Below, piece after piece: positions 35,324 through 43,525 of a stretch of DNA of 64,000 bases. Made by a program: the position numbers and the translations under genes. Position 1 is the first letter of the stretch; the number at the start of each line of letters is the position of its first letter. This stretch comes from an uncultured Prevotella sp. (GTDB lineage Bacteria; Bacteroidota; Bacteroidia; Bacteroidales; Bacteroidaceae), in NCBI GenBank assembly GCA_947177775.1, contig CAMWVS010000002.1:1-64000 (forward strand), in the 5' to 3' direction. The notes under the pieces are model-generated. The model was given only the letters and a program-made list of their open reading frames with translations, ran no database searches and was not told where the DNA came from.

Positions 35324-37510
35324 ATGGAAGAAACGAAAGAGATACAGGGCCTTTACAAGATATTCCGTGCGGCGGTCTATGTGTCGCTGCTGTTGGAATT
35401 TTTTGAGTACGCCGTCGATCCGGAGACCCTCGACCACTGGAACGGGGTACTCGTGGACATCCATGACCGCATCAAGACATGGTTCATCTACCATGACGGA
35501 AACCTGATATATGCCAAGGTAACGACCTTCTTGCTCATCTGCATCACCTGCGTGGGAACGCGCAACAAGAAGCACCTTGAGATGGACGCGCAGAAGCAGG
35601 TGCTCTATCCGTTGCTCGGCGGTGTCGGACTGGTCATACTGTCCGTGTGGTTCTTCGGTTTCTCCATCATGCCGCGCATCTACACGCTGAAGGTCAACAT
35701 CTGGCTCTACATGATACTGTCCGTCATCGGGGCTGTGCTTATCCATGTAGCCCTCGACAATATCTCGAAGTTCCTGAAGGACGGGCTTCTCAAAGACCGC
35801 TTCAACTTCGAGAACGAGAGCTTCGAGCAGGCTACCGAAGCGGTGGAGAACAAGTATTCGGTGAACATCCCCATGCGCTTCTATTACAAGGGGAAATTCC
35901 GCCGGGGGTGCGTGTCGGTCTCCAATCCCTTCCGAGGCACCTGGGTCGTAGGTACTCCCGGTTCGGGTAAGACATTCAGCATCATCGAGCCGTTCATCCG
36001 GCAGCACTCCGCCAAAGGCTTCGCTATGGTTGTATATGATTACAAGTTCCCTACCTTAGCCACCAAGTTATATTATCACTATCTGAAAAACAGGCGATTG
36101 GGTAAAACCCCGCCGAACTGTCAGTTCAACATAATCAACTTTGTCGATGTGGAGTACAGCCGGCGCGTGAACCCTATACAGGCGAAATACATCCCGAACC
36201 TTGCCGCCGCCAGCGAGACCGCAGAGACCCTGCTGGAATCCCTGCAGAAAGGCAAGAAAGAGGGAGGCGGCGGTTCCGACCAGTTTTTTCAGACATCGGC
36301 TGTGAACTTCCTCGCCGCCTGTATCTATTTCTTCGTGAACTATGAGAAAGAGCCGTATGATGCCTCCGGCAGACAGCTCTATGCCGACAAGGTACAAGAC
36401 CCGGTGACGAGAATATGGAAACCTACCGGCATCGTGCGTGAATACAAGAACGGCCCGGTGACGGAACCGGCCTACTGGCTCGGCAAGTACAGCGACATGC
36501 CGCATATTCTCTCGTTCCTGAACCAGAGCTATCAGACCATTTTTGATGTGCTACAGACCGACGACGAGGTCGCGCCGTTGCTCGGCCCGTTCCAGACCGC
36601 CCTGCAAAACAAAGCAATGGAGCAATTGGAGGGCATGATAGGTACGCTCCGTGTCTATACTTCGCGCCTTGCCACCAAGGAATCGTACTGGATATTCCAT
36701 CGTGACGGCGATGACTTCGACCTGAAGGTCAGCGACCCGAAGAACCCGTCCTATCTGCTGATTGCGAACGACCCCGAAATGGAAAGCATCATCGGCGCGT
36801 TGAACGCCCTTATCCTTAACCGCCTTGTCACACGAGTAAATACCGGACAGGGAAAGAATATACCTGTGTCAATCATCGTGGATGAGTTGCCGACATTGTA
36901 TTTCCATAAAATAGACAGACTGATAGGTACGGCCCGAAGCAACAAAGTAAGCGTGACGCTCGGCTTTCAGGAACTGCCGCAGCTGGAGGCCGACTACGGG
37001 AAGGTGGGCATGCAGAAAATCATCACGACCGTGGGTAATGTGGTAAGCGGTTCGGCAAGAAGCAAGGAGACATTGGAATGGCTCTCCAACGACATCTTCG
37101 GCAAGGTGGTACAGCTCAAGAAAGGTGTCACCATAGACCGGGATAAGACGAGCATCAACCTGAACGAGAACATGGACAGCCTCGTGCCGGCAAGTAAAAT
37201 ATCCGATATGCCGACAGGCTGGATATGCGGACAGACGGCGCGTGATTTCGTCAAGACCAAGACCGGGCGCGGCGACAGTATGAACATACAGGAGTCGGAA
37301 GAGTTTCAGACCACCAAGTTCTTCTGCAAGACTGATTTCGACATGGCGGAGATAGCCAAAGAGGAAGCCGGGTATGTGGAGTTGCCCAAGTTCTACACCT
37401 TTCCGTCTAAAGAAGAAAGGGAACGTGTGCTGTACAAAAATTTTCTGCGTGTGGGAATCGAGGTGAAAACGATGATAGCTGAAATACAAAGGAGAGCCCA
37501 TGCGAAATAA
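35324..37510 (+). CDS. Type IV coupling protein (VirD4/TraG-type)
   Basis: The 728-residue protein has N-terminal membrane segments (VTTFLLICITCVG, LYPLLGGVGLVILSVWFFGF, IWLYMILSVIGAVLIHVA). A P-loop lies at about residues 208-217 (VVGTPGSGKT), after which VVYDYKFPTLATKLYY follows. The C-terminal motor has PVSIIVDELPTLYFH (Walker B) and SVTLGFQELPQLEADYG. In CTnDOT-type elements this T4CP is called MobC; it links the relaxase-DNA complex to the channel. It overlaps the lysozyme gene by 11 bases. The relaxase itself is not in the window. Confidence 0.93.
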   Translation: MEETKEIQGLYKIFRAAVYVSLLLEFFEYAVDPETLDHWNGVLVDIHDRIKTWFIYHDGNLIYAKVTTFLLICITCVGTRNKKHLEMDAQKQVLYPLLGGVGLVILSVWFFGFSIMPRIYTLKVNIWLYMILSVIGAVLIHVALDNISKFLKDGLLKDRFNFENESFEQATEAVENKYSVNIPMRFYYKGKFRRGCVSVSNPFRGTWVVGTPGSGKTFSIIEPFIRQHSAKGFAMVVYDYKFPTLATKLYYHYLKNRRLGKTPPNCQFNIINFVDVEYSRRVNPIQAKYIPNLAAASETAETLLESLQKGKKEGGGGSDQFFQTSAVNFLAACIYFFVNYEKEPYDASGRQLYADKVQDPVTRIWKPTGIVREYKNGPVTEPAYWLGKYSDMPHILSFLNQSYQTIFDVLQTDDEVAPLLGPFQTALQNKAMEQLEGMIGTLRVYTSRLATKESYWIFHRDGDDFDLKVSDPKNPSYLLIANDPEMESIIGALNALILNRLVTRVNTGQGKNIPVSIIVDELPTLYFHKIDRLIGTARSNKVSVTLGFQELPQLEADYGKVGMQKIITTVGNVVSGSARSKETLEWLSNDIFGKVVQLKKGVTIDRDKTSINLNENMDSLVPASKISDMPTGWICGQTARDFVKTKTGRGDSMNIQESEEFQTTKFFCKTDFDMAEIAKEEAGYVELPKFYTFPSKEERERVLYKNFLRVGIEVKTMIAEIQRRAHAK

Positions 37511-38021
37511 ACTTCGAATATTTGTCATAGTCCTGTTTGCCTATATCTATATAGGTTCAAGTTTTGCCCAGCCTACGTTACGGAGGCTTATGGAACTGCC
37601 GCCGTTTGAGCGGGCAATTCTGATAATCAAACATTACGAGACCCTGCATCGCCCGGAGCACTGGCCGACCATCGGCTACGGTCATGTCGTCCAGCCGGGC
37701 GAGCCGTACCGTAAAGGCGTGCTGCTTACGGAAAGTCAGGCAGACGCTCTGCTCAGGAAGGACTTGCGGAAATTCTGCGCCCTGTATCGGTCATACGGGG
37801 CGGACAGTCTCCTGCTTGCCTGCCTGAGCTATAACTGCGGTTCGGCAAAGGTTCTTGGAGGACAGGGATATAAGAAAAGCCGTCTATTGCGGAGGATAGA
37901 AGCAGGTGACAGGAATATCTTGGCTGATTATCTTTCTTTCTGTCATTACAAAGGCAAGCATCATTCCGGGATTTGGCGTCGCCGATGGATGGAATATCAG
38001 TTGCTTTGTGCAGATTTGTAA
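37500..38021 (+). CDS. GH24-type lysozyme of the transfer system
   Basis: A signal peptide (FVIVLFAYIYIGSSFAQ) places the 173-residue enzyme in the periplasm. The lysozyme core shows the catalytic Glu in IKHYETLHRPEHWPTIGYGH, the substrate-binding VVQPGE, and the later LLACLSYNCGSAKVLGG. The E-to-GYGH spacing is the short form common in Bacteroidales lysozymes. It would open peptidoglycan for T4SS assembly. It is the last gene of the transfer operon; GC content falls sharply afterwards. Confidence 0.88.
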   Translation: MRNKLRIFVIVLFAYIYIGSSFAQPTLRRLMELPPFERAILIIKHYETLHRPEHWPTIGYGHVVQPGEPYRKGVLLTESQADALLRKDLRKFCALYRSYGADSLLLACLSYNCGSAKVLGGQGYKKSRLLRRIEAGDRNILADYLSFCHYKGKHHSGIWRRRWMEYQLLCADL

Positions 38022-38172
38022 TGGATATGAATAATAACAACTGTATTGGAAAAGGCAGTCCAAGGCATATTCCACAATTAAAATTTCCACATTCTCACTG
38101 TTATGCCCCGGGCTACCTTATATTAGTTTACACTCGTAATGTAATACAAAGGTACACAAATATAACGAATTA

Positions 38173-38204
38173 TTTGCCTTCTCCTAATTAATTTATTACT
38201 TTTG
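38173..38204 (+). promoter_or_regulatory. Complete promoter for the first TetR gene
   Basis: TTTG (38173-38176), 20 bases, then TACTTTTG (38197-38204) fit the -33/-7 Bacteroidetes promoter with correct spacing. The ATG follows at 38244. Confidence 0.7.
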
Positions 38205-38243
38205 CGCAGTAATTACATGTCGAATTATCTGAATCAGAGCTAA

Positions 38244-38849
38244 ATGAATAAAAACAACCGTAAAGAACAGCTCTATCATGAAGCGTTTAAGCTGTTCCTA
38301 TCCAAACCATTTGAAGCCGTAAGCATAGCTGATATAGAGAGTGCTTCCGGCATGACGCGCGGTGCCATAACATATTATGCCAAAGACAAATTGGGCTTGT
38401 TCTATTCTGTGGTAAAACACTATTTGGTTGATACGCAGAATTTGAAACAGAAAATAACTCAAACAGAATTTGATTCACTGAAAGATTTTATAGAGGCTTA
38501 TGTGAATGGCTGTCAAGAGACTATGAATCGTTTTAACAATGTAGGCAAAAACGTGCAAAATGCAAGTAGAGCATATATGTCCTTGATTTTGCAAATATGC
38601 AAATATTTTCCAGATTTACACTCTCAGTATCTTGAAAACAGGAATCAGGAGGTTATAATTTGGATTGGAGTATTACAAAAAGCCATTGAACGTAAGGAAA
38701 TCAAGAGCGATATTGATATAATGAATACTGCTCGTAATTTTATGAACCTCTTTTATGGACAATCATATATAGACTCATTGTCTGTCGGATTGAACACAGT
38801 TGAGCTGAGAATGCAGTTGATGAATCTCTATAAGTTACTCAGGATTTAG
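38244..38849 (+). CDS. TetR/AcrR-family regulator
   Basis: The 201-residue protein carries an N-terminal TetR HTH (about 8-55; AVSIADIESASGMTRGAITY, then YAKDKLGLF). A helical ligand domain forms the rest. It is likely to repress its own gene and the KAS III gene 78 bases downstream. It is related to the second TetR gene at 40283, both having the TRGAI.Y/F recognition helix. The inducer is unknown. Confidence 0.88.
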   Translation: MNKNNRKEQLYHEAFKLFLSKPFEAVSIADIESASGMTRGAITYYAKDKLGLFYSVVKHYLVDTQNLKQKITQTEFDSLKDFIEAYVNGCQETMNRFNNVGKNVQNASRAYMSLILQICKYFPDLHSQYLENRNQEVIIWIGVLQKAIERKEIKSDIDIMNTARNFMNLFYGQSYIDSLSVGLNTVELRMQLMNLYKLLRI

Positions 38850-38891
38850 ATTTTAATTACGGAAATATTTCTCTAATTCATAAAAATGCCA

Positions 38892-38899
38892 TATCTTTG
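38892..38899 (+). promoter_or_regulatory. Promoter -7 box (TATCTTTG) for the KAS III gene
   Basis: TATCTTTG fits the consensus and has TTTC at 38868-38871, 20 bases upstream (one mismatch to TTTG). It lies 28 bases before the ATG at 38928. Confidence 0.6.
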
Positions 38900-38927
38900 C
38901 CAAAAGATAACAAACATTATGTAATTT

Positions 38928-40064
38928 ATGAGTTTAGAAGTATTCATTACCAAAACCTCTTCATACTTCCCGAATAATCCGGTAGGGAATGATGAAATGG
39001 AAGAGTATCTTGGGCTGATTGATGGTCACCCGTCACGTGTGAAATCCATTATCCTGCGTCAGAACGGCATAAAAACCAGGTATTATGCCTTGGATAAAAA
39101 GCAGCGGATTACACATACGAATGTTGAGCTTGCCAGTTCAGCCATTAACAAATTATTTATAAGCGAAGACGAAAAACACAAAGTACAGTTTCTGTCATGC
39201 GCGACATCAATGCCGGATCAGTTGATTCCTTCCCATGCGTCAATGGTTCATGGAGCAACATTTGACCACTCCTTAGAAACAGCGTCATTGTCGGGTGTTT
39301 GCATGACAAGCCTTATGGCACTCAAGACAGCATGGATGTCCGTCCTTTCAGGGAATAGTGACAATGCCGTCTGTGCTGCTTCAGAACTGATTTCTCCAAC
39401 CATGCTGTCACGCTTTTTTAAGGAAGAAATGGAGTGCCAGCATTTAATAGAAGAGCATCCACATCTCGCTTTTGAGAAAGATTTTCTTCGCTTCATGCTT
39501 TCAGATGGTGCAGCAGCCCTTCTTCTGAAAAATGTTCCCGATGGGGACGTCAATTTGTCAATAGACTGGATTCATACATTTTCGTATGCGAACCGTCAGC
39601 CGGCCTGTATGTATATGTGGGCAGATAAAAACACTGATGGCAGTCTGACCGGATGGAAATCATTTGAGGGCCGTGAACTTGGGAACAAATCTATATGGAG
39701 TCTCAAACAGGATGTTCGCCAACTCAATGAATATGGCATACCGTATTTTGTAGATGCCATTGAAGCAGCCTTTGCAAAAGGCAAAGTTAATCCAGAAGAG
39801 ATAACCTATGTCATTCCGCATATCTCATCCATGTATTTTTATAAGCGGCTTGACGAGGAACTCCAAAAACGAAACATTCAACTTCCAGCCGACAAATGGT
39901 TTACGAACCTAACCTGGGTGGGTAATGTCGGTTCGGTGTCACCTTTTACTGCGCTTGACGAACTTGTCAGGACAAAACCACTGAAGAAAGGGGATAAAAT
40001 AGCACTTTTGGTTCCGGAAAGCGGTAGATTTTCTTATGGAGTGGCTTTATTAAGCTGTATTTGA
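38928..40064 (+). CDS. Beta-ketoacyl-ACP synthase III-like enzyme
   Basis: This 378-residue thiolase-fold protein has the full KAS III triad: C125 (LSGVCMTSL), H298 (VIPHISSMYFY) and N333 (WVGNVGSVSP). It condenses an acyl-CoA with malonyl-ACP or a related acceptor. The window contains no ACP or other fatty-acid/polyketide genes, and housekeeping FabH is shorter (about 335 residues). The gene lies between two TetR genes, so its expression is probably signal-controlled. A role in modifying a small lipid or in a natural product is inference. Confidence 0.85.
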   Translation: MSLEVFITKTSSYFPNNPVGNDEMEEYLGLIDGHPSRVKSIILRQNGIKTRYYALDKKQRITHTNVELASSAINKLFISEDEKHKVQFLSCATSMPDQLIPSHASMVHGATFDHSLETASLSGVCMTSLMALKTAWMSVLSGNSDNAVCAASELISPTMLSRFFKEEMECQHLIEEHPHLAFEKDFLRFMLSDGAAALLLKNVPDGDVNLSIDWIHTFSYANRQPACMYMWADKNTDGSLTGWKSFEGRELGNKSIWSLKQDVRQLNEYGIPYFVDAIEAAFAKGKVNPEEITYVIPHISSMYFYKRLDEELQKRNIQLPADKWFTNLTWVGNVGSVSPFTALDELVRTKPLKKGDKIALLVPESGRFSYGVALLSCI

Positions 40065-40094
40065 TGGGTTATTTAAAAATATTTATTACCTTTG
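40060..40094 (+). promoter_or_regulatory. Promoter for the second TetR transcript
   Basis: TACCTTTG (40087-40094) fits the -7 box; TTTG at 40060-40063 lies 23 bases upstream, slightly long. The leader to the ATG at 40283 is about 180 bases and holds a small ORF and a hairpin. Confidence 0.5.
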
Positions 40095-40162
40095 CAACTG
40101 TAAAATAAGAATTTAAGGGTTCATATTTGTCTTTCTCTGTGAAAATGTGGAAGTTTTTAACT

Positions 40163-40252
40163 ATGGAAGCAGATAGGTATGATGACTCTTCGTGCATAAA
40201 AGTACGGGGGCGTTATGTCTTTTCCATAGGGTATCCACAACCTTCACAGTAA
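40163..40252 (+). CDS. Putative 29-codon leader peptide
   Basis: The frame MEADRYDDSSCIKVRGRYVF then SIGYPQPSQ runs from ATG 40163 to TAA 40250-40252. It covers the left arm of a long hairpin and stops exactly where the right arm begins. No homology is known; the argument is only its position, so it may be chance. Confidence 0.35.
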   Translation: MEADRYDDSSCIKVRGRYVFSIGYPQPSQ

Positions 40253-40276
40253 GATGTAATAGCCCTCGTACCCTTT
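40202..40276 (+). terminator. Hairpin with T-run in the leader of the second TetR gene
   Basis: 40202-40221 pairs with 40251-40271 (GTACGGGGGC against GCCCTCGTAC with a G-U pair, and a weaker extension). CCCTTTTT follows directly, as in an intrinsic terminator or attenuator. The ATG of the regulator is only 7 bases further. Confidence 0.6.
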
Positions 40277-40282
40277 TTATGT

Positions 40283-40864
40283 ATGAACAAGCCACGGCCA
40301 CAGACCCTACAGAACCGAATAGACATTCTAAAGCAATGTTATCGCCTAATGGCTCAGGGCACATGGGATGCCATATCAGTTGCTGAGCTGGAGAAGAATA
40401 TCTCTCAAACGAGAGGTGCGATATTCTATTTCAATAAGAACAAGAAAGATTTGTTCTTGAATATGATTGATGAATTGTTTTTTCCGGTCTTTGTGTTATC
40501 TGATGATGAAAAAGCGAGATTGTCTGCGTGTTCCGTGTCTCAGTTTCATGCAACCTATAAAACTCCTTTTGATAGGCTTAAAGAAGACTTGTCCAATAAC
40601 TATTGCTTGCCTAATCCGGCACAAGCAGTATTCAATATAATTGTCCAGGCGCAGAAACATTATGTAGGCTTCAGTGTTATGCTAAAGAGAGCTATGGATA
40701 ATGAATTGACCTTTATAGACGAATTGACAGGTGTCTGTAATCATGCATTGTTGAACTATAACAATTTCATGACACAAAACATTGGGAATTTGTTTGTGGA
40801 TTCATTAGAGGCATTTCAAGAGGATAAGACCTTTCATGTACAAATGCCTTGTAGTCGGAAATAA
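40283..40864 (+). CDS. Second TetR/AcrR-family regulator
   Basis: The 193-residue protein has a TetR HTH at about residues 10-52 (AISVAELEKNISQTRGAIFY then FNKNKKDLF), followed by an all-helical ligand-binding domain. It resembles the TetR protein encoded at 38244. It is preceded by a long structured leader. It may regulate the neighbouring KAS III gene or itself; ligand unknown. Confidence 0.85.
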   Translation: MNKPRPQTLQNRIDILKQCYRLMAQGTWDAISVAELEKNISQTRGAIFYFNKNKKDLFLNMIDELFFPVFVLSDDEKARLSACSVSQFHATYKTPFDRLKEDLSNNYCLPNPAQAVFNIIVQAQKHYVGFSVMLKRAMDNELTFIDELTGVCNHALLNYNNFMTQNIGNLFVDSLEAFQEDKTFHVQMPCSRK

Positions 40865-41263
40865 TTGCACTAATTCCGATCAAATTTCAATGTCAGAAAT
40901 ATTATAATTGTTGAAGTGACATTTCAATGTTGATGTTTCAGTGAAGTTTTTTCCTGCGAACTGGGAAAACGAGCCGCTTTGGAGATAAAGATAGCAAACA
41001 AGTCAGATTCATTTCCAATTCTCTGGAAAGGAAATTGTAGGAAAGTGATAAAACCAATGCCTTTGCAATCTATGAATCTGCCACGCTCCCATAGAACAGC
41101 GAATCAAAGCGGATTCCTTATTTTATATATGTGATATTTGTCGATGCAAGTTCTGAGAGATAGAAATAACAACCTATGAATATAGATAACTTAATAATCC
41201 CGGATTCATCACCTGCAACTGGTTTAGGCGATGGATCCGGATTATGATGCATAAAGTGCGAAA
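40865..41263. other. Gene-free spacer between convergent units
   Basis: About 400 bases between the second TetR gene and the end of the minus-strand operon. I see no supported gene; short minus-strand frames here resemble no known protein. AT-rich, with no clear terminator. Confidence 0.5.
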
Positions 41264-41458
41264 TTACATCAATAAAATATGTTGCAAAATGCTTTCTCCT
41301 TGTGAATAAGGATAAGGCATGAAGCATACCACTAATAATAGCACCAAAAATATGGCAACGATTATTACCGTTCCCCATCGTACAAGAGCTGGCGGTATTT
41401 CGCCTAAAAGATTGCGAACCTTCTCTGAACGTAATTCAATTTCTGTTCCTTTTTTCAT
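41264..41458 (-). CDS. HlyD N-terminus-like small membrane protein
   Basis: The 64 residues look like the start of Bacteroidales HlyD-type membrane-fusion proteins of peptide exporters: EIELRSEKVRNLLGEIPPAL then a single membrane segment (WGTVIIVAIFLVLLLVVCF). It ends shortly after PYPYSQGESI, so the periplasmic barrel and hairpin are absent. It is the last gene of the peptide operon, 6 bases after the outer-membrane barrel gene. Either a truncated adaptor or a genuine small accessory of the exporter. Confidence 0.6.
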   Translation of the reverse strand: MKKGTEIELRSEKVRNLLGEIPPALVRWGTVIIVAIFLVLLLVVCFMPYPYSQGESILQHILLM

Positions 41459-41464
41459 TGTAAT

Positions 41465-43525
41465 TTATTTTAAGATTGCACTTTCACTATTTTTATGTTC
41501 ATAATCAGGTGTTTTAGATGTTTTCTTGCCGTAATCAAAACTATAAACGATTTTCAAAGTTGCGTACTGGTTGTAACTGCGACTTTGATTTGTTTGCTTG
41601 AAGGAATAATATGAAGATGACAACTCATCCACAATATTATTCTTCATCATGAATAAGTTGTTTGCATTAGCCTCAATAGCCCAATTCCCATGATTCCACA
41701 TTGCCGACAGTTGATACTGCCAAAAAGTCTTTCTACGAATCTGACTGTCTATTAAATCCCGGGATGGTGTCACCAAAGATACACCGAAAGCAAAGTCCTG
41801 AATATAGTAGTTTACCATGGCAGATCCTAATATCGAGGACAAGCTACGATGTTCAGCCCCTCCCCGCACCAAATGTTCAATCCATTGACCGGATAATTTC
41901 ATATTGAGAGAACCGGAAGGTTTATAGGTCATAGATATATCAGCACTGGGGCGATGATAGATACAGTCGTCCCTAAAAGTGCTAATGAGGTGTCCGTCCC
42001 GTATGTAGTAATCTGAAATAATTGAATGATTCTGGTAGAAGTAAGACACTCCTGTTTGTAAAGCGAATTTGTTAAGATTCAATGTATGGCTTAATCGTGG
42101 ATTCAAAAGAATTGAATTATCCATATCCGGGTTACCTTTGAGAATGATAATAGGGTCTATCTGTTGTTCGACATTGTTTATAGTATTTATCCTCGGATAA
42201 GTATTTCCCAGAGCGAATGTAAATTGAAGTTGCTGTACTTTATCTATCTTATATGTAGCTCTTGCCTGAAGTCTCGGGGTAAGATGATTGATCGACTCCA
42301 TCCCCCTTAAACGATATGTAAGGAATGATAGTCCTGGGTTGATATCAAAGAAGAATCTTCCAAAACGCTGGGAATAGTCAGCAAAAAGGATAGTTTCCGA
42401 TGAACGCAAATTTTGATTATATGTTGAAGTCCCGGTGTACTCTGAATCACTGATTCTCATGAACTCGAATAAGCTGAATGCTAATCTGTTCCTATGACTG
42501 AACGTCATTGAATAGTTAGCATTCGCTTTGACGTAATAATAATCTTCTTTGACAAGTGAATGAAATGACGCATCATCCTCATTATGGAAACGGTTATAGT
42601 CGTTCCGAGAATAATATCCATCAAATACATAATCCAACGACTTTGTGTTGGAAAATGTGTGTAATCCGTAGAAATAGACACTCGGACGATAAGTTTTGTT
42701 TCGACTATCAAGGTTCAAAATACTACCGTCCTTGACTGGTGCATCTGTTTTCCAATAGTCCATTATTCCATTATTGACATTGTTTCTTATATCATTCCAT
42801 GCCATACCACCTCGAAGCATCCAGATATATTTTTTCCCCCGGTTACTTATTGATGCCTGCACATATTCTTCTGTCTGCTTGTTCCCGGCATTGTTGTAAT
42901 ATTGTTGTCTATTCAACTGATAATCTGGAAATCTAAAGACCTCTTTTTCGTTCGTTGATGATTTGGGATTTTCCAAAGAATATCCTGCCCAAAGATTTAG
43001 GCTTTTGGTTCCTGTGACAAATTTTGAAATCAAATTATAATCACCATTAAGATATCCAACCCCCTGAAACGCATCGAGCTGTGTGTAGCCACCATTGTTG
43101 AGTGGTTTCATGACAATATTTATAGCGTATGTGTCTTTGGCGTATTTACCGGTCGGTACATCGAAATATTCCACACGAGCAATATCCTTCGGCCTCAATG
43201 ACTGTACCTCTCGAAAATCTACTTCACGTCCATCAATGTAGAGAGTTGCAGCCCCGGCAGGGGTTGTTACACTTCCAGTCGAACGCTCAACGGACACTCC
43301 TGGAATCATGAGATTGTTCAACAGGTCATAACCGGTCACAGCATGTTTACGCTGCTCTTTTGTTGGAATTGCGAGAATATGGTCACTCTCGCGGGTAAGA
43401 TAAGATGCCTTGACAACCACTTCATCAAGTTCCTTGGCTTGAATCAAAGTTTTTGTAGTATCAGGTTCCTGCGCATACGATACATTTAGGCATAATCCCA
43501 TAATGATGACGAATAATGCTTTCAT
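41465..43525 (-). CDS. Outer-membrane beta-barrel protein with plug-like domain, module 1
   Basis: A signal peptide (FVIIMGLCLNVSYAQ) begins this 686-residue protein. The plug-like region follows (LDEVVVKASYLTRESDH, then GYDLLNNLMIPGVSVE, LYIDGREVDFREVQSLRPKD, IARVEYFDVPTGKYAK). The rest is a barrel with many aromatic-ended strands. No CarboxypepD_reg domain is present, unlike the module 2 barrel. Starts 1 base after the radical SAM stop, so it is tied to that enzyme. It could release or take up the modified peptide across the outer membrane; the family is PF14905-like. Confidence 0.85.
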   Translation of the reverse strand: MKALFVIIMGLCLNVSYAQEPDTTKTLIQAKELDEVVVKASYLTRESDHILAIPTKEQRKHAVTGYDLLNNLMIPGVSVERSTGSVTTPAGAATLYIDGREVDFREVQSLRPKDIARVEYFDVPTGKYAKDTYAINIVMKPLNNGGYTQLDAFQGVGYLNGDYNLISKFVTGTKSLNLWAGYSLENPKSSTNEKEVFRFPDYQLNRQQYYNNAGNKQTEEYVQASISNRGKKYIWMLRGGMAWNDIRNNVNNGIMDYWKTDAPVKDGSILNLDSRNKTYRPSVYFYGLHTFSNTKSLDYVFDGYYSRNDYNRFHNEDDASFHSLVKEDYYYVKANANYSMTFSHRNRLAFSLFEFMRISDSEYTGTSTYNQNLRSSETILFADYSQRFGRFFFDINPGLSFLTYRLRGMESINHLTPRLQARATYKIDKVQQLQFTFALGNTYPRINTINNVEQQIDPIIILKGNPDMDNSILLNPRLSHTLNLNKFALQTGVSYFYQNHSIISDYYIRDGHLISTFRDDCIYHRPSADISMTYKPSGSLNMKLSGQWIEHLVRGGAEHRSLSSILGSAMVNYYIQDFAFGVSLVTPSRDLIDSQIRRKTFWQYQLSAMWNHGNWAIEANANNLFMMKNNIVDELSSSYYSFKQTNQSRSYNQYATLKIVYSFDYGKKTSKTPDYEHKNSESAILK

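Noticed and set aside
40865..41378. Continuation of the HlyD-like protein in another frame
   Set aside because: Minus-strand frames beyond the stop at 41264 contain no membrane-fusion-protein features, so a simple frameshift does not restore a full adaptor.
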